Of a stretch of DNA of 64,000 nucleotides, positions 55,901 to 64,000 are shown one piece after another. The stretch covers positions 24,069,571 through 24,133,570 of the forward strand of contig OY759263.1 in assembly GCA_963662155.1 (NCBI GenBank), in the 5' to 3' direction. Source of the DNA: Lamellibrachia columna (lineage: Eukaryota; Annelida; Polychaeta; Sabellida; Siboglinidae). Made by a program: the position numbers and the translations under genes. A model generated the notes under the pieces. That model did not search any database, was not told where the DNA came from, and saw nothing but the letters and a program-made list of their open reading frames with translations. The stretch's first letter is position 1; the number at the start of each line of letters is the position of its first letter.

Positions 55901-56119
55901 ATGCTCACTCCAGCAAGACAGCCCAGACAGCTTCGGTCGACTGGTTCTGGTTTACTTTCTGTTCCCAGAGTTAAGACAAACGCTGGAACTCGAGCTTTCT
56001 CGGTTGCCGCACCAACTGTGTGGAATTCACTCCCCGACAGCGTAAAATCAGCAAGAAATATAGCTTCATTTCGCCGTAATCTTAAAACCTATCTTTTCAA
56101 AATGGCCTATCCTCCTTAG
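52994..56119 (+). CDS. LINE A endonuclease/reverse transcriptase with 2A motif
   Basis: Intact 1041-residue ORF that drives target-primed reverse transcription. Residues 1-20 are hydrophobic and signal-like (MSPLFLLCVLFLSCSLASRG). 87-95 is GDVSLNPGP, a 2A-like ribosome-skipping motif (Ser in place of the usual Glu), which would release the first 94 residues. About 100-310 is an APE-type endonuclease: TTNVRS (N107), AVTETWL (E134), IFGDFNLHLD (D242, N244) and GLSDHHTVIV (SDHH 303-306). About 520-800 is the reverse transcriptase: NSYRPVSNLSFISKILEK, LLDLSAAFDTIDH (motif A), [15 protein letters not shown] (motif B) and HLYADDTHIYISL (YADD 760-763). The C-terminal domain carries LHWLPVRYRIIFKI and ends FRRNLKTYLFKMAYPP. 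All catalytic residues are present. The domain order fits CR1/L2-group LINEs; such 2A motifs are known in CR1-like LINEs of sea urchins and other invertebrates. Confidence 0.95.
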   Translation: MSPLFLLCVLFLSCSLASRGGDFVLCKPLTLQRSAVISTFPQPTRIQHSLSVLHSLPCLNLCFNRKLLPIPRSTPTFKLAIILLLAGDVSLNPGPAVGRNIRLATTNVRSIRDKTASLSDLLISKTIDILAVTETWLRPHDTAACIADISPSGYTFHHRPRSVRRGGGVGFLVSKQFKVKLHSNHEYSSFESISVEISDSSFSAYFVCIYRPPGHPANFFEELQDLLENLAPIHSEFYIFGDFNLHLDIPSAITTTFNDILVSFDLKQHVTFSTHIHGHWLDLFITRSTCYNIKTPTVSDGLSDHHTVIVDVNVSRTKLESKHNVFYRPIHKINIAALKADILKSDLIIKPKGHLSDLCGQYYQVLKSLLNKHAPVRSKSVSQKPPAPWMTPEILQSKRRRRYLERVWRKSRSSLDRSRYSKHCHYCNRQMAKAKSDYYTNMVSNNSESPRQLWNCINQILHRRPAPSLPNHVSIKSLCDSFSRHFNDKISLIHSAFPDHTFSTVNVASPRVNSLLVSFEPATADEVKKIIMSSPNKSCELDPLPTVLLKSCLDTLLKPITDIINASLCSGLFPDDFKHAHVNPLLKKTSLSKEDLNSYRPVSNLSFISKILEKVVASRLKSHISSNCLSNVSQSAYKEFHSTETALLKVHNDVTLNIDKGKVTALTLLDLSAAFDTIDHSILIKRLSLWYGISGTALNWFLSYLTGRHQTIKIANCFSAALPTSCGVPQGSVLGPLLFTLYTTPLSSVIQNHNLDHHLYADDTHIYISLATSDTNRSLNQLSDCLQDISLWMTDSKLKLNADKTEFLIIGTPKQCGKLDVFFPTCILNQTIIPAASAKNLGVTFDKNFNFRQHISQTCRCCFYHIRDLRRIRRYMSLSVAKTIATALVSSRLDYCNSLLHNIAIKDITKLQRVQNCLARVVTRSPRFSRSVPLLKSLHWLPVRYRIIFKICTITYQALSTKQPAYLHSMLTPARQPRQLRSTGSGLLSVPRVKTNAGTRAFSVAAPTVWNSLPDSVKSARNIASFRRNLKTYLFKMAYPP

Positions 56120-56271
56120 CTTCTTGGCACCTCCATCCATCGGTTGACGACTTTTTGCATTGTATATGGTCACGAGAATGCCTAATCCTTTGGTTTTGTT
56201 GCGCCACTGAGCTCGGAATTTCCGAGGATATTGGCGCTAAAGAAGTCCTTTTATTATTATTATTATTATTA

Positions 56272-56744
56272 ACAAGGAAGTCCACCTTATTGTATTTTAT
56301 TAACCTTTCTAATAATTAACAAATCTGTGATATAAAACTCACTGGTCTGTAATTATCTGACTTATTTAGCCAACCCTTTTTAAATAATGGCATGATGTTT
56401 GCTTATTTCCATTCAACACCCCTTCTTTTAATGACAAGTTGAAAACTCTTGCAAGTGGTGTACTAATTTGTTCTACTCTTTCCATTAGTAGTCTTGTAGG
56501 AATTCCATCCCCTCCATGTTATTTATTATCGTACGGTGCCTTCATTTCCTTAGCTACCATTTCTGGAGTAGCAATAAACTGCCCATAATAGTCCGATTTA
56601 GCCTACTGAAATTTAACATCTGGAAGTGGTAATGAACGAATATCCTCTCTGGTAAACACTGAACTGAAGTATCCGTTTAGGTCTTACGCCATTAAAAAAA
56701 CCTAGTGATATTTCCAGCAGTCTTCTAGTGTATTTTCTCATACG
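56272..56744 (-). pseudogene. LINE B, RT N-terminal piece (between LINE A and C)
   Basis: Minus strand, with stops and frameshifts: KTAGNITRFF, MA-stop-DLNGYFSSVFTRED, IRSLPLPDVKF, QFIATPEMVAKEMKAPY, GDGIPTRLLMERVEQISTPL, ARVFNLSLKEGV and NKSDNYRPVSFISQIC, ending KVDFLV where LINE A begins. Matches the 6.4-7.2 kb copy motif by motif. Confidence 0.87.
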
Positions 56745-59700
56745 TTTTTTTTTTAATAATAATAATTTAATAATAATAATAATAATTTTATTAAAATGGC
56801 AACTACAGCAGTTGAATTAAACATTTGGTACAGTAATACAACCAATGATAATAAATTAATTAAGAAAACATTATGACTTAAAATATAACAAATTTAAAAG
56901 GTGCATGTATATCATGTTTAAAGTTATGTTTGTAAATAAACAAGGTAAATATGAAGGACATAATCATAAACAGGCAAACAGGCAATACTATAGTAAAATA
57001 AATTATATGGCCTACTACTATTATGTAAAAAGTAACTAATTTATAAATGAGTTCATAATTACTGCCAGTGCCTTAAAGCATTTGGTATAAAAGAGTTTTG
57101 AAATCTTGCAGTTCTGCAAAGCGGCACACAGTAAGTCCTCGTGTTTCGAGTTATATACGGAGTTTCCCGGAGGTGAGGCAAAAGATGGTGTAATTTATGT
57201 GTAGATTGTTGCATGCTTATGAATAGTGTTCTACACAACTTCTCCCTCCGGTCTGACAGCGTTGGTAGATTGGCTGCTGTGATGGCTTCGGTGTACGACT
57301 TATCTTGGAAAATCAACCGCATTGCCCGTCTCTGGATGTATTCTACCTGTCTTGTTTGCTTTTTTGTAAGGCTCGTGTGCCACACTTGGCATGCGTACTC
57401 CAATACCGATCGGACGATTGAAGTGTATATGTTGATGAGATGGTGAGGGTCAATGCCGGCTCTTTTGAGAAGGATGATGAAATATAGACGTTGCGCTGCT
57501 TTTGTAGTGATTTCGTCTATGTGTGATTGCCAATTCAGATCTTCAGATAGAGTCACACCTAGTAGACGAGTGCTGTTAACTTATTGGATTGGTCTACCGT
57601 CGATGATTAGCAGTGCGATGTCCGGAGTTGATTTCTTGAAACATATCCGCAGTTCTTTCGTCTTGTCGTTGTTCAGCGCCATTTTGTTACTCGCTGTCCA
57701 TTGCCCGACTTCGTCTGCTGCTACTTGGAGTGAGCTGTCCATTCCGGAAGATGAAGAAGCTTCCCATATTGTGGAATCGTTGACATATTTTATATGTTCG
57801 CATACTGTTCGCAGATCATTAATATGGCGTAGGAAGCCGATTGGTCCAAATATTGTGCCTTGTGGGACACTTGCATTGACAGTGGTGTACTCCGATTTCA
57901 CACTCCCGATCTTTACCCTCTGTTTGCGTTGACACAGGAAGGATGTCAGCCATTTGGTGATAAAAGTTGGAAGTCCGAGTGCTGCACATTTAGTCATTAA
58001 AATGTGATGGTCGACTCGGTCAAACGCTTTGCTGAAATCGACTAGAAGTATTCGTACTTTGGTTCCAGGGGTCTCGAACGCGTATTTCCACTTGTGTACA
58101 AGCTCGACCAGTGCGTGTACGGTTGATGTTCCTTTGATTGATCCATATTGCTGAGGATCAATCTGGTCCATGGTAATGTCCATTATCCACGTGCACATGA
58201 ATTTCTCCAAGCACTTCGATAAAACTGGCGTGAGAGATATTGGGCACAGGTCTTTCTCAATTAGCGCTGGTGGTCGAATTTTAGGCACTGGTCGAACGTC
58301 AGCGCATTTCCACAGGGCAGGCACGGTTCCTTCCCGTAGGCTGCTGTTGAATATCGCGCAGACGGGAGGAGCGAGGATGGCGGCGTAGTCATGTAAGATC
58401 CAGTTGGGTATCTCGTCCGGGCCGGTTGCTTTGTGTGTTTTAATTCGTGATAGTGATATGGCTACTTCAGCGACGTTGATGATGTAGGCATATGGGACCG
58501 TCGTGTCGGCTCCCGGAGGTAAGAACTCATCAACGGGTAAAAGTGGTGGGAAGTCTTTGGTCTCAGACTCAAATAAGTCACTTATTTCGTTTGCTAGAAT
58601 ACTGAAGTTTCCTGAACAGTGTTATGTAAGCAAGACCTTGTAGATTGTCACAGTTGACATTTACCCCTACAAGTTCTTTCACGCTATTCCACCATCGTTT
58701 CGGATGTTCGTTCTCAAGTGATTTGATTTTTATTTGGTAATACTTTCGTTGCAAGGACTTTCTGGCACGATTAATTTTATTTCTGTAATGCCTGTACAAT
58801 GGTTGGTTCTCAGAAAGAAGCGCGATCTGGCGGCGACGTATTAGATAGCGGAAACTGTCATCTATCCAAGGTCTGTCGCTGGAACATCTTCTGATTTTTC
58901 GTTCAGGGAGATGCGTGTCGAGTAAAGTTCTGATTGTAGAATTGAAAAAACTGCAGTTGTTGTTCGCAGCTTGGTAGGTGGAATAAGGTTTTCCACGAGA
59001 TGAGGTTGAGCGCTGCTGCAAAACGGGCTCGATCATCAGGCCTGCAACTACGTGAAGACGTCTTTGAAACGACTGGTTCTGTATATATCGTGGACGTTGA
59101 TGGAGTGCATATTACCACCATGTTATCCGATAGGCCAATCGGTGCTATGACTACTGGACGGTGCTATAAATCCGTTAGGTTGGTATAGATTTTGTCCAGT
59201 GTCGCAGTTCCTCGTGTTGGTATGTCAACAATTTGTTTTAGGTTGTGACTTCTTTTCAAGTGAGAATCTCTCAACTTGTTAAGGTCGCTCGTTGTGATGA
59301 CACCAGTATATGGATGGTGATGGCGTACATAGTCAACAAATTGGTCAATGTGGTTTAGCAATGTCCAATCGTCTGCCCCGGGAGGGTGGTACACTGTGCA
59401 GATTGTTATCTGAGGGTGGTTGCGAGGCATCTTTGGTGGACGTATCGTCATCCACATAGTTTCAAGTTCTGGTTGGTTTAGTTATGTCCATTGCTTAGTC
59501 GGGATTGTATATCATACACAGCAAACAATCTCCCCATGTTGACGGCCATCTTGCCTGTCCCTCCTGTAGAGGTTGAAACCGGGTAACGAGAGCGAGCCAT
59601 CTGGTATTCTGCTGGTACACCATGTCTCAGTGACTGCTAGGACGTCCACTCCGTAGTTACCTTTAATTACTTTGATTTCATCGATTTTGCTTGCCAAGGC

Positions 59701-60325
59701 ACCCCAAATGTTAATATTGATTATGGTTGGTAGATCACAATTGTTCGATTGTACGTTGATGAGGTTGTTGTAATTAGCCCCATTTCTGCTAACGTGAACG
59801 TCATGTTGCATGTTCCTCCCTAGGGCGCGTGTGTGGCGCGCCTGTGTATGTGTCATATTGTTCAGATTGACACAATTGTCATTGCAATGTCTCACCTTGT
59901 CGACTGTGGTGTTAACACATTGAACGCGCCTGAAGCCAGACAATACCACTTGAATGGGTCTGCGTAGCATTGTTCCCCTCGTTGACCTTCTGGTGGGCTG
60001 CGTGCAGGAAATGCCGTTCATTGACAGAGCTTTCCACAATGAACTGCTGACTGGTTTTCCTGACACAATGCCGGCCAACTGGTAGAGAGCCTTCGCTGAA
60101 TAATACAGGGCAGCCGTCATGCTTGACTGAATCGTATGCTACTGATTGTGCCACCTGTAGCTTGGTCAAAGTGTTCGAAATTGAGCGATTTCCTTCGTAA
60201 TTTAGGAAACTTTTACAGTTTGCTAAAATTGGCATGTGATAGTGCCTTAAAACTTAACATTAATTACACTAAAGCCGAAAATATTTTTGGTGCTGCCCTG
60301 TTGGCGCACACCCACTCATTTCAGT
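56745..60325 (-). mobile_element. LINE C: inactivated retrotransposon inside LINE B
   Basis: About 3.58 kb on the minus strand, from a 5' end near 60325 (LINE B reads AYIRSKQ just before it) to a 3' tail of ATT units and an A-run at 56793..56745. Both flanks are LINE B, so the insertion site is known. The 3' tail has the same trinucleotide as that of LINE A. Confidence 0.82.
57059..60120 (-). pseudogene. LINE C endonuclease/RT coding region, broken
   Basis: 60120..59512 carries the start of the endonuclease (IININIWGALASKIDEI, GVDVLAVTETWC). 59457..59164 continues it (ICTVYHPPGADDW, GVITTSDLNKLR, IVDIPTRGTATLDKIYT). 59036..58578 is the linker (PERKIRRCSSDRPWIDD, RYYQIKIKSLE-like, HPKRWWNSVKELVG). 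58324..57581 is the reverse transcriptase (WKCADVRPVPKIRPP, VRILLVDFSKAFDRVDH, SVPQGTIFGPIGF, HIKYVNDSTIWEAS). After one in-frame TAA, 57556..57059 gives the C-terminus (VTLSEDLNWQSHID, VLEYACQVWHTSLTKKQTRQ, RRAMRLIF). Motif C is YVND where YVDD is needed, so a catalytic Asp is lost. At least two frameshifts and one nonsense change. Jockey/CR1 superfamily, different from LINE A and B. Confidence 0.88.
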
Positions 60326-60700
60326 TATTGTTTACTCCTGATATATGCAAAAAAGCTCTTGTTTTCACTTCTTTATGCTGCATGCTAATTTTTGCTCATA
60401 GCTTCTTTTAGATTTTGTAATTTCATTCGTGGCTGCAGTAAGTGCCTCTTTGTAATGTATTCTTCATCCTTTCTGGTACGCCTATTAACCGTACAAACAG
60501 TTTGTTTGTACGCTATTTTTCAAATAGCTTCTTTTGAGAAGTGTTTCTTTCTAGACCGTTTTCCTTGGTTTTTCATAGGAACAAATGTATCAATGACACT
60601 CTCAATTCCAAATTTTAGAATGTACCAACATTCAACAGCGGTCTTATGCCTCAGCATGTTATTCCAACCTAGCTTTGCTAAGTATTTTCTCATATCTTTA
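60326..60700 (-). pseudogene. LINE B, endonuclease-RT linker piece
   Basis: Minus strand: KLGWNNMLRHKTAVECWYIL, KFGIESVIDTFVPMKNQGKR, SRKKHFSKEAI, KQTVCTVNRRTRKDEEYITK, and finally KSFFAYIRSKQ where LINE C begins. W..L...I....VP......R....LSKEA...I..K is the usual linker of such LINEs. The 33-bp minisatellite starts directly to its right. Confidence 0.75.
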
Positions 60701-60703
60701 TAT

Positions 60704-63660
60704 CCAACAAGGTGGGCCAGGGACGATGTGTTGTCTCCAACAAGATGGGTCAGGGACAATGTGTTGTCTCCATCAAGTGGGCCAATGACAATGTGTTGTC
60801 TCCATCAAGGTGGGCCAGGGACAATGTGTTGTCTCCATCAAGGTGGGCCAGGGACAATGTGTTGTCTCCAGCAAGATGGGTGAATGACAATGTGTTGTCT
60901 CCATCAAGGTGGGCCAGGGACAATGTGCTGTCTCCAACAAGATGGGCCAAGGACAATGTGTTGTCTCCATCAAGGTGGGCCAGGGACAATGTGTTGTCTC
61001 CATCAAGATGGGCCAGGGACAATGTGTTGTCTCCAACAAGGTGGGGCAGGGACGATGTTTGTCTTCAACAAGGTGAGCAATGGGCGAATATGTTGTCTCC
61101 AACAAGGTGGGCCAGGGATAAACGTACTGTCTCCAACAAGGTGGGCCAGGGTCAAGGCGTTGTCTCCAACAAGGTGGGCCAGGGACAATGTATTGTCTCC
61201 AACAACGTGAGCCAGGAACAATGCGTTGTCTCGAACAAGATGAGCCAGGGACAATGTGCTGTCTCCAACAAGGTGGGTCAGGGAAGATGTGTTGTCTCCA
61301 ACAAGGTGGCCAGGGACAATATGTTGTCTCCAAAAATGTGAGCTAGGGCCGATGTGTTGTCTCCAACAAGGTGGGCCAGGGACGATGTGTTGTCTCCATC
61401 AAGGTGGGCCAGGGACAATGTGTTGTCTCCAACAAGGTGAGCTAGGGACAATGTGTTGTCTACAACATTGTTAGCCAGGGACAATGTGTTGTCTCCATCA
61501 AGGTGGGCCAGGGACAATGTGTTGTCTCCAACAAGATGGGCCAAGGACAATGTGTTGCCTCCAACAAGATGGGCCAGGGACAATGTGTTGTCTCTATCAA
61601 GGTGAGCCAGGGACGATGTGTTGTCTCCATCAAGGTGGACCAAGGACAATGGGTTGTCTCCATCAAGGTGGGCCAGGGACAATGTGTTGTCTCCATCTAG
61701 ATGGGCCAGGGACAATGTGTTGTCTCCAACAAAATGGGCCAGGGACAATGTGTTGTCTCCAACAAGGTGAGCCAGGGACAATGTGCTGTCTACAACATTG
61801 TTAGCCAGGGACAATGTGTTGTCTCCATCAAGGTGGGCCAGGGACAATGTGTTGTCTCCAACAAGGTGAGCCAGGGACGATGTGTTGTCTACAACATTGC
61901 TAGCCAGGGACAATGTGTTGTCTCCAACAAGGTGGGGCAGGGACGATGCTTTGTCTTCAACAAGGTGAGCAATGGGCGAATATGTTGTCTCCAACAAGGT
62001 GGGCCAGGGATAAACGTACTGTCTCCAACAAGGTGGGCCAGGGACAATGCGTTGTCTCCAACAAGGTGGGCCAGGGACAATGTATTGTCTCCAACAACGT
62101 GAGCCAGGAACAATGCGTTCTCTCGAACAAGATGAGCCAGGGACAATGTGCTGTCTCCAACAAGGTGAGTCAGGGAAGAAGTGTTGTCTCCAACAAGGTG
62201 GCCAGGGACAATATGTTGTCTCCAAAAATGTGAGCTAGGGCCGATGCGTTGTCTCCAACAAGGTGAGCCAGGGACGATGTGTTGTCTCCACCAAGGTGGG
62301 CCAGGGACAATGTGTTGTCTCCAACAAGGTGAGCCAGGGACAATGTGTTGTCTACAACATTGTTAGCCAGGGACAATGTGTTGTCTCCATCAAGGTGGGC
62401 CAGGGACAATGTGTTGTCTCCAACAAGATGGGTCAAGGACAATGTGTTGTCTCCAACAAGATGGGCCAGGGACAAGGTGTTGTCTCCATCAAGGTGGGCC
62501 AGGGACAATGTGTTGTCTCCAACAAGGTGAGCCAGAGACAATGTGTTGTCTACAACATTGTTAGCCAGGGACAATGTGTTGTCTCCATCAAGGTGGGTCA
62601 GGGACAATGTGTTGTCTCCAACAAGATGGGCCAGGGACAAGGTGTTGTCTCCATCAAGGTGGGCCAGGGACAATGTGTTGTCTCCAACAAGGTGAGCCAG
62701 AGACAATGTGTTGTCTACAACATTGTTAGCCAGGGGCAATGTGTTGTCTCCATCAAGGTGGGCCAGGGACAATGTGTTGTCTCCAACAAGGTGAGCCAGG
62801 GACGATGTGTTGTCTACAACATTGTTAGCCAGGGACAATGTGTTGTCTCCATCAAGGTAGGCCAGGGACAATGTGTTGTCTCCAACAAAGTGGTCCAGGG
62901 ACAGTGTGTTGTCTCCTACAAGATGGGCCAGGGACAATGCGTTGTCTCCAACAAGGTGGGCCAGGGACAATGTGTTGTCTCCAACAAGGTGAGCCAGGGA
63001 CGATGTGTTGTCTCCAACAAGGTGGGCCAGGGACTATGTGTTGTCTCCAACAAGGTGGGGCAGGGACGATGCTTTGTCTTCAACAAGGTGAGCAATGGGC
63101 GAATATGTTGTCTCCAACAAGGTGGGCCAGGGAAAAGCGTACTGTCTCCAACAAGGTGGACCAGGGACAATGCGTTGTCTCCAACAAGGTGGGCCAGAGA
63201 CAATGTGTTGTCTCCAACAACGTGATCCAGGAACAATGCGTTGTCTCGAACAAGATGAGCCAGGGACAATGTGCTGTCTCCAACAAGGTTGGTCAGGGAA
63301 GATGTGTTGTCTCCAACAAGGTGGGCCAAGTACAATGCGTTGTCTCCAACTAGGTGGGCCAGGGGCAATGTGTTGTCTCCAACAAGGTGAGCCAGGGACG
63401 ATGTGTTGTCTGCAGCAAGGTGAGCCAGGGACGATGCGCTGTCTCCAACAAGGTGAGTTATGGACGATGTTCGTCTCCAAGAAGGTGGCCAGGGACAATA
63501 TGTTGTCTCCAAAAATGTGAGCCAGGGCCGATGCGTTGTCTCCAACATTGTTAGCCAGGGACGATGTGTTGTCTCCTACAATGTGGGCCAGGAACGATGT
63601 GTTTTCTGCAACAAAATGAGCCATGGATGATGTTTTATTTCCAAAAAGGCGGGCCACTCA
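60704..63660. repeat. 33-bp minisatellite array, about 90 units
   Basis: Unit GGTGGGCCAGGGACAATGTG + TTGTCTCCAACAA. 33 is a multiple of three, so each frame gives an 11-residue peptide repeat (VGQGQCVVSNK; GPGTMCCLQQG; minus LAHLDGDNTLS) and long frames are open on both strands (minus 62225..61278 and 62970..62170; plus 62263..63225). Higher-order structure: the ordered variants GTGAGCAATGGGCGAATATG, GGGATAAACGTACTG and CAAAAATGTGAG recur at about 61.07-61.34, 61.97-62.23 and 63.09-63.52 kb, so blocks of about 0.9-1.1 kb were duplicated. Nothing supports translation. Confidence 0.95.
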
Positions 63661-64000
63661 CGATGTGTTGTATCCAACACACATAATATGTTTGTGTGTA
63701 GGATCAAATATATGGCGCACTCCAGATTTGGTCTGACAAGAGTGAGCTAAGTCCTGATATTTATGTGTTGCTGGGCAACCTGACGATTTCTCAGGAGGAG
63801 AGCAAGAGATGCGTTGGCTTAACAGTGACACCGTTAATGTGATCATTCAAGGCCAGGGTTTTCTTAATCCATTTGATCGTGAAGAGTGTATTGATTATAC
63901 TTGGGATTTAAGCCCGATTATTTCAACTGCAATCGGTGAAAACATTCGTTGATCTTGTACTTCTACACGAACTGTTCAATTCCAGAAAATTATCGTTCTT
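63661..64000 (+). mobile_element. Right flank of the minisatellite element
   Basis: TCTGACAAGAGTGAG..TTGCTGGGCAAC (63.73-63.78 kb) and CAACTGCAATCGGTGAAAAC (63.93 kb) match the complement of 31.69-31.75 and 31.45-31.47 kb. The element probably extends beyond the window. Confidence 0.65.

Larger units (their letters stand above)
52250..56271 (+). mobile_element. LINE A: near full-length CR1/L2-type retrotransposon
   Basis: About 4.02 kb: a 5' region of about 740 bases, one intact ORF (52994-56119), a short 3' UTR and a tail of seven TTA units (56249-56271). Both ends are fixed by the interrupted LINE B reading frame. The preserved open frame and clean borders suggest a recent insertion. No separate ORF1 is seen. 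The left border TAATGA and right border TAACAAG of the host LINE B sequence overlap by a few bases at most, so any target-site duplication is very short. Confidence 0.88.

Noticed and set aside
61278..63225. Open frames of about 190-320 codons with 11-residue repeats on both strands
   Set aside because: The 33-bp unit is a multiple of three and lacks stops; frames on opposite strands overlap fully, and units vary at random codon positions.
60704..63660. CRISPR-like array
   Set aside because: Units are directly adjacent without unique spacers; this is a eukaryotic minisatellite.

Overview
The window is animal genomic DNA: no operons, spliced exons with GT/AG borders, non-LTR retrotransposons, a tRNA-derived SINE and a very heavy load of microsatellites and minisatellites. 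The mixture of small secreted fibrinogen-domain lectins, a 2A-bearing CR1/L2-type LINE, RTE and Penelope-like remnants and PIF/Harbinger pieces fits a marine invertebrate. I think a mollusc, perhaps a gastropod, is most likely, but the species cannot be fixed from the sequence.

The real host-gene content is a dispersed tandem family of fibrinogen-related (FReD) lectin genes, all on the minus strand. The reconstructed structure is five exons: signal peptide plus coiled coil; start of the FRe[25 protein letters not shown]..stop. Gene 4 (38.33-44.26 kb) has all five exons, which join in frame to 346 residues. Genes 1 (0.82-2.68 kb) and 2 (21.94-23.93 kb) show exons 1-3. Gene 3 is an exon 1 that has lost its splice donor (28.1-28.4 kb). 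An isolated exon 5 with a stop codon and a lost acceptor lies at 50.5 kb. A promoter-like block lies upstream of each exon 1, and a fifth copy without a gene sits at 45.2-45.5 kb. A (CCGA)n microsatellite sits in intron 1 of copies 1-3, and a vestige of it in copy 4.

The rest is mostly mobile or repetitive DNA. From left to right: duplicated 400-bp blocks and LINE fragments (4-7.5 kb); a 2.3-kb element with about 0.4-kb inverted arms (8.8-11.1 kb); a 19-bp minisatellite and a 2.3-kb CACTCCGCCA satellite (11.9-14.7 kb); two PIF/Harbinger Myb/SANT fragments that run into (CT)n (15.0 and 17.4-18.0 kb); two inverted copies of a 1.3-kb element with internal 118-bp repeats (19.6-21.0 and 35.4-36.7 kb); a Penelope-like fragment with a candidate hammerhead ribozyme (33.3-33.8 kb).

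The right-hand third is a nested LINE cluster. An old minus-strand LINE (called B here) is split by two insertions: a nearly full-length plus-strand LINE A (52.25-56.27 kb) with an intact 1041-residue endonuclease/reverse transcriptase and an N-terminal 2A-like motif, and a decayed minus-strand LINE C (56.75-60.33 kb). The window ends in a 3-kb array of a 33-bp minisatellite (60.7-63.7 kb) whose unit and flanks recur at 31.4-32.0 kb and, as unit only, at 45.1 kb. Most long open frames in the window are translations of tandem repeats and are not genes.
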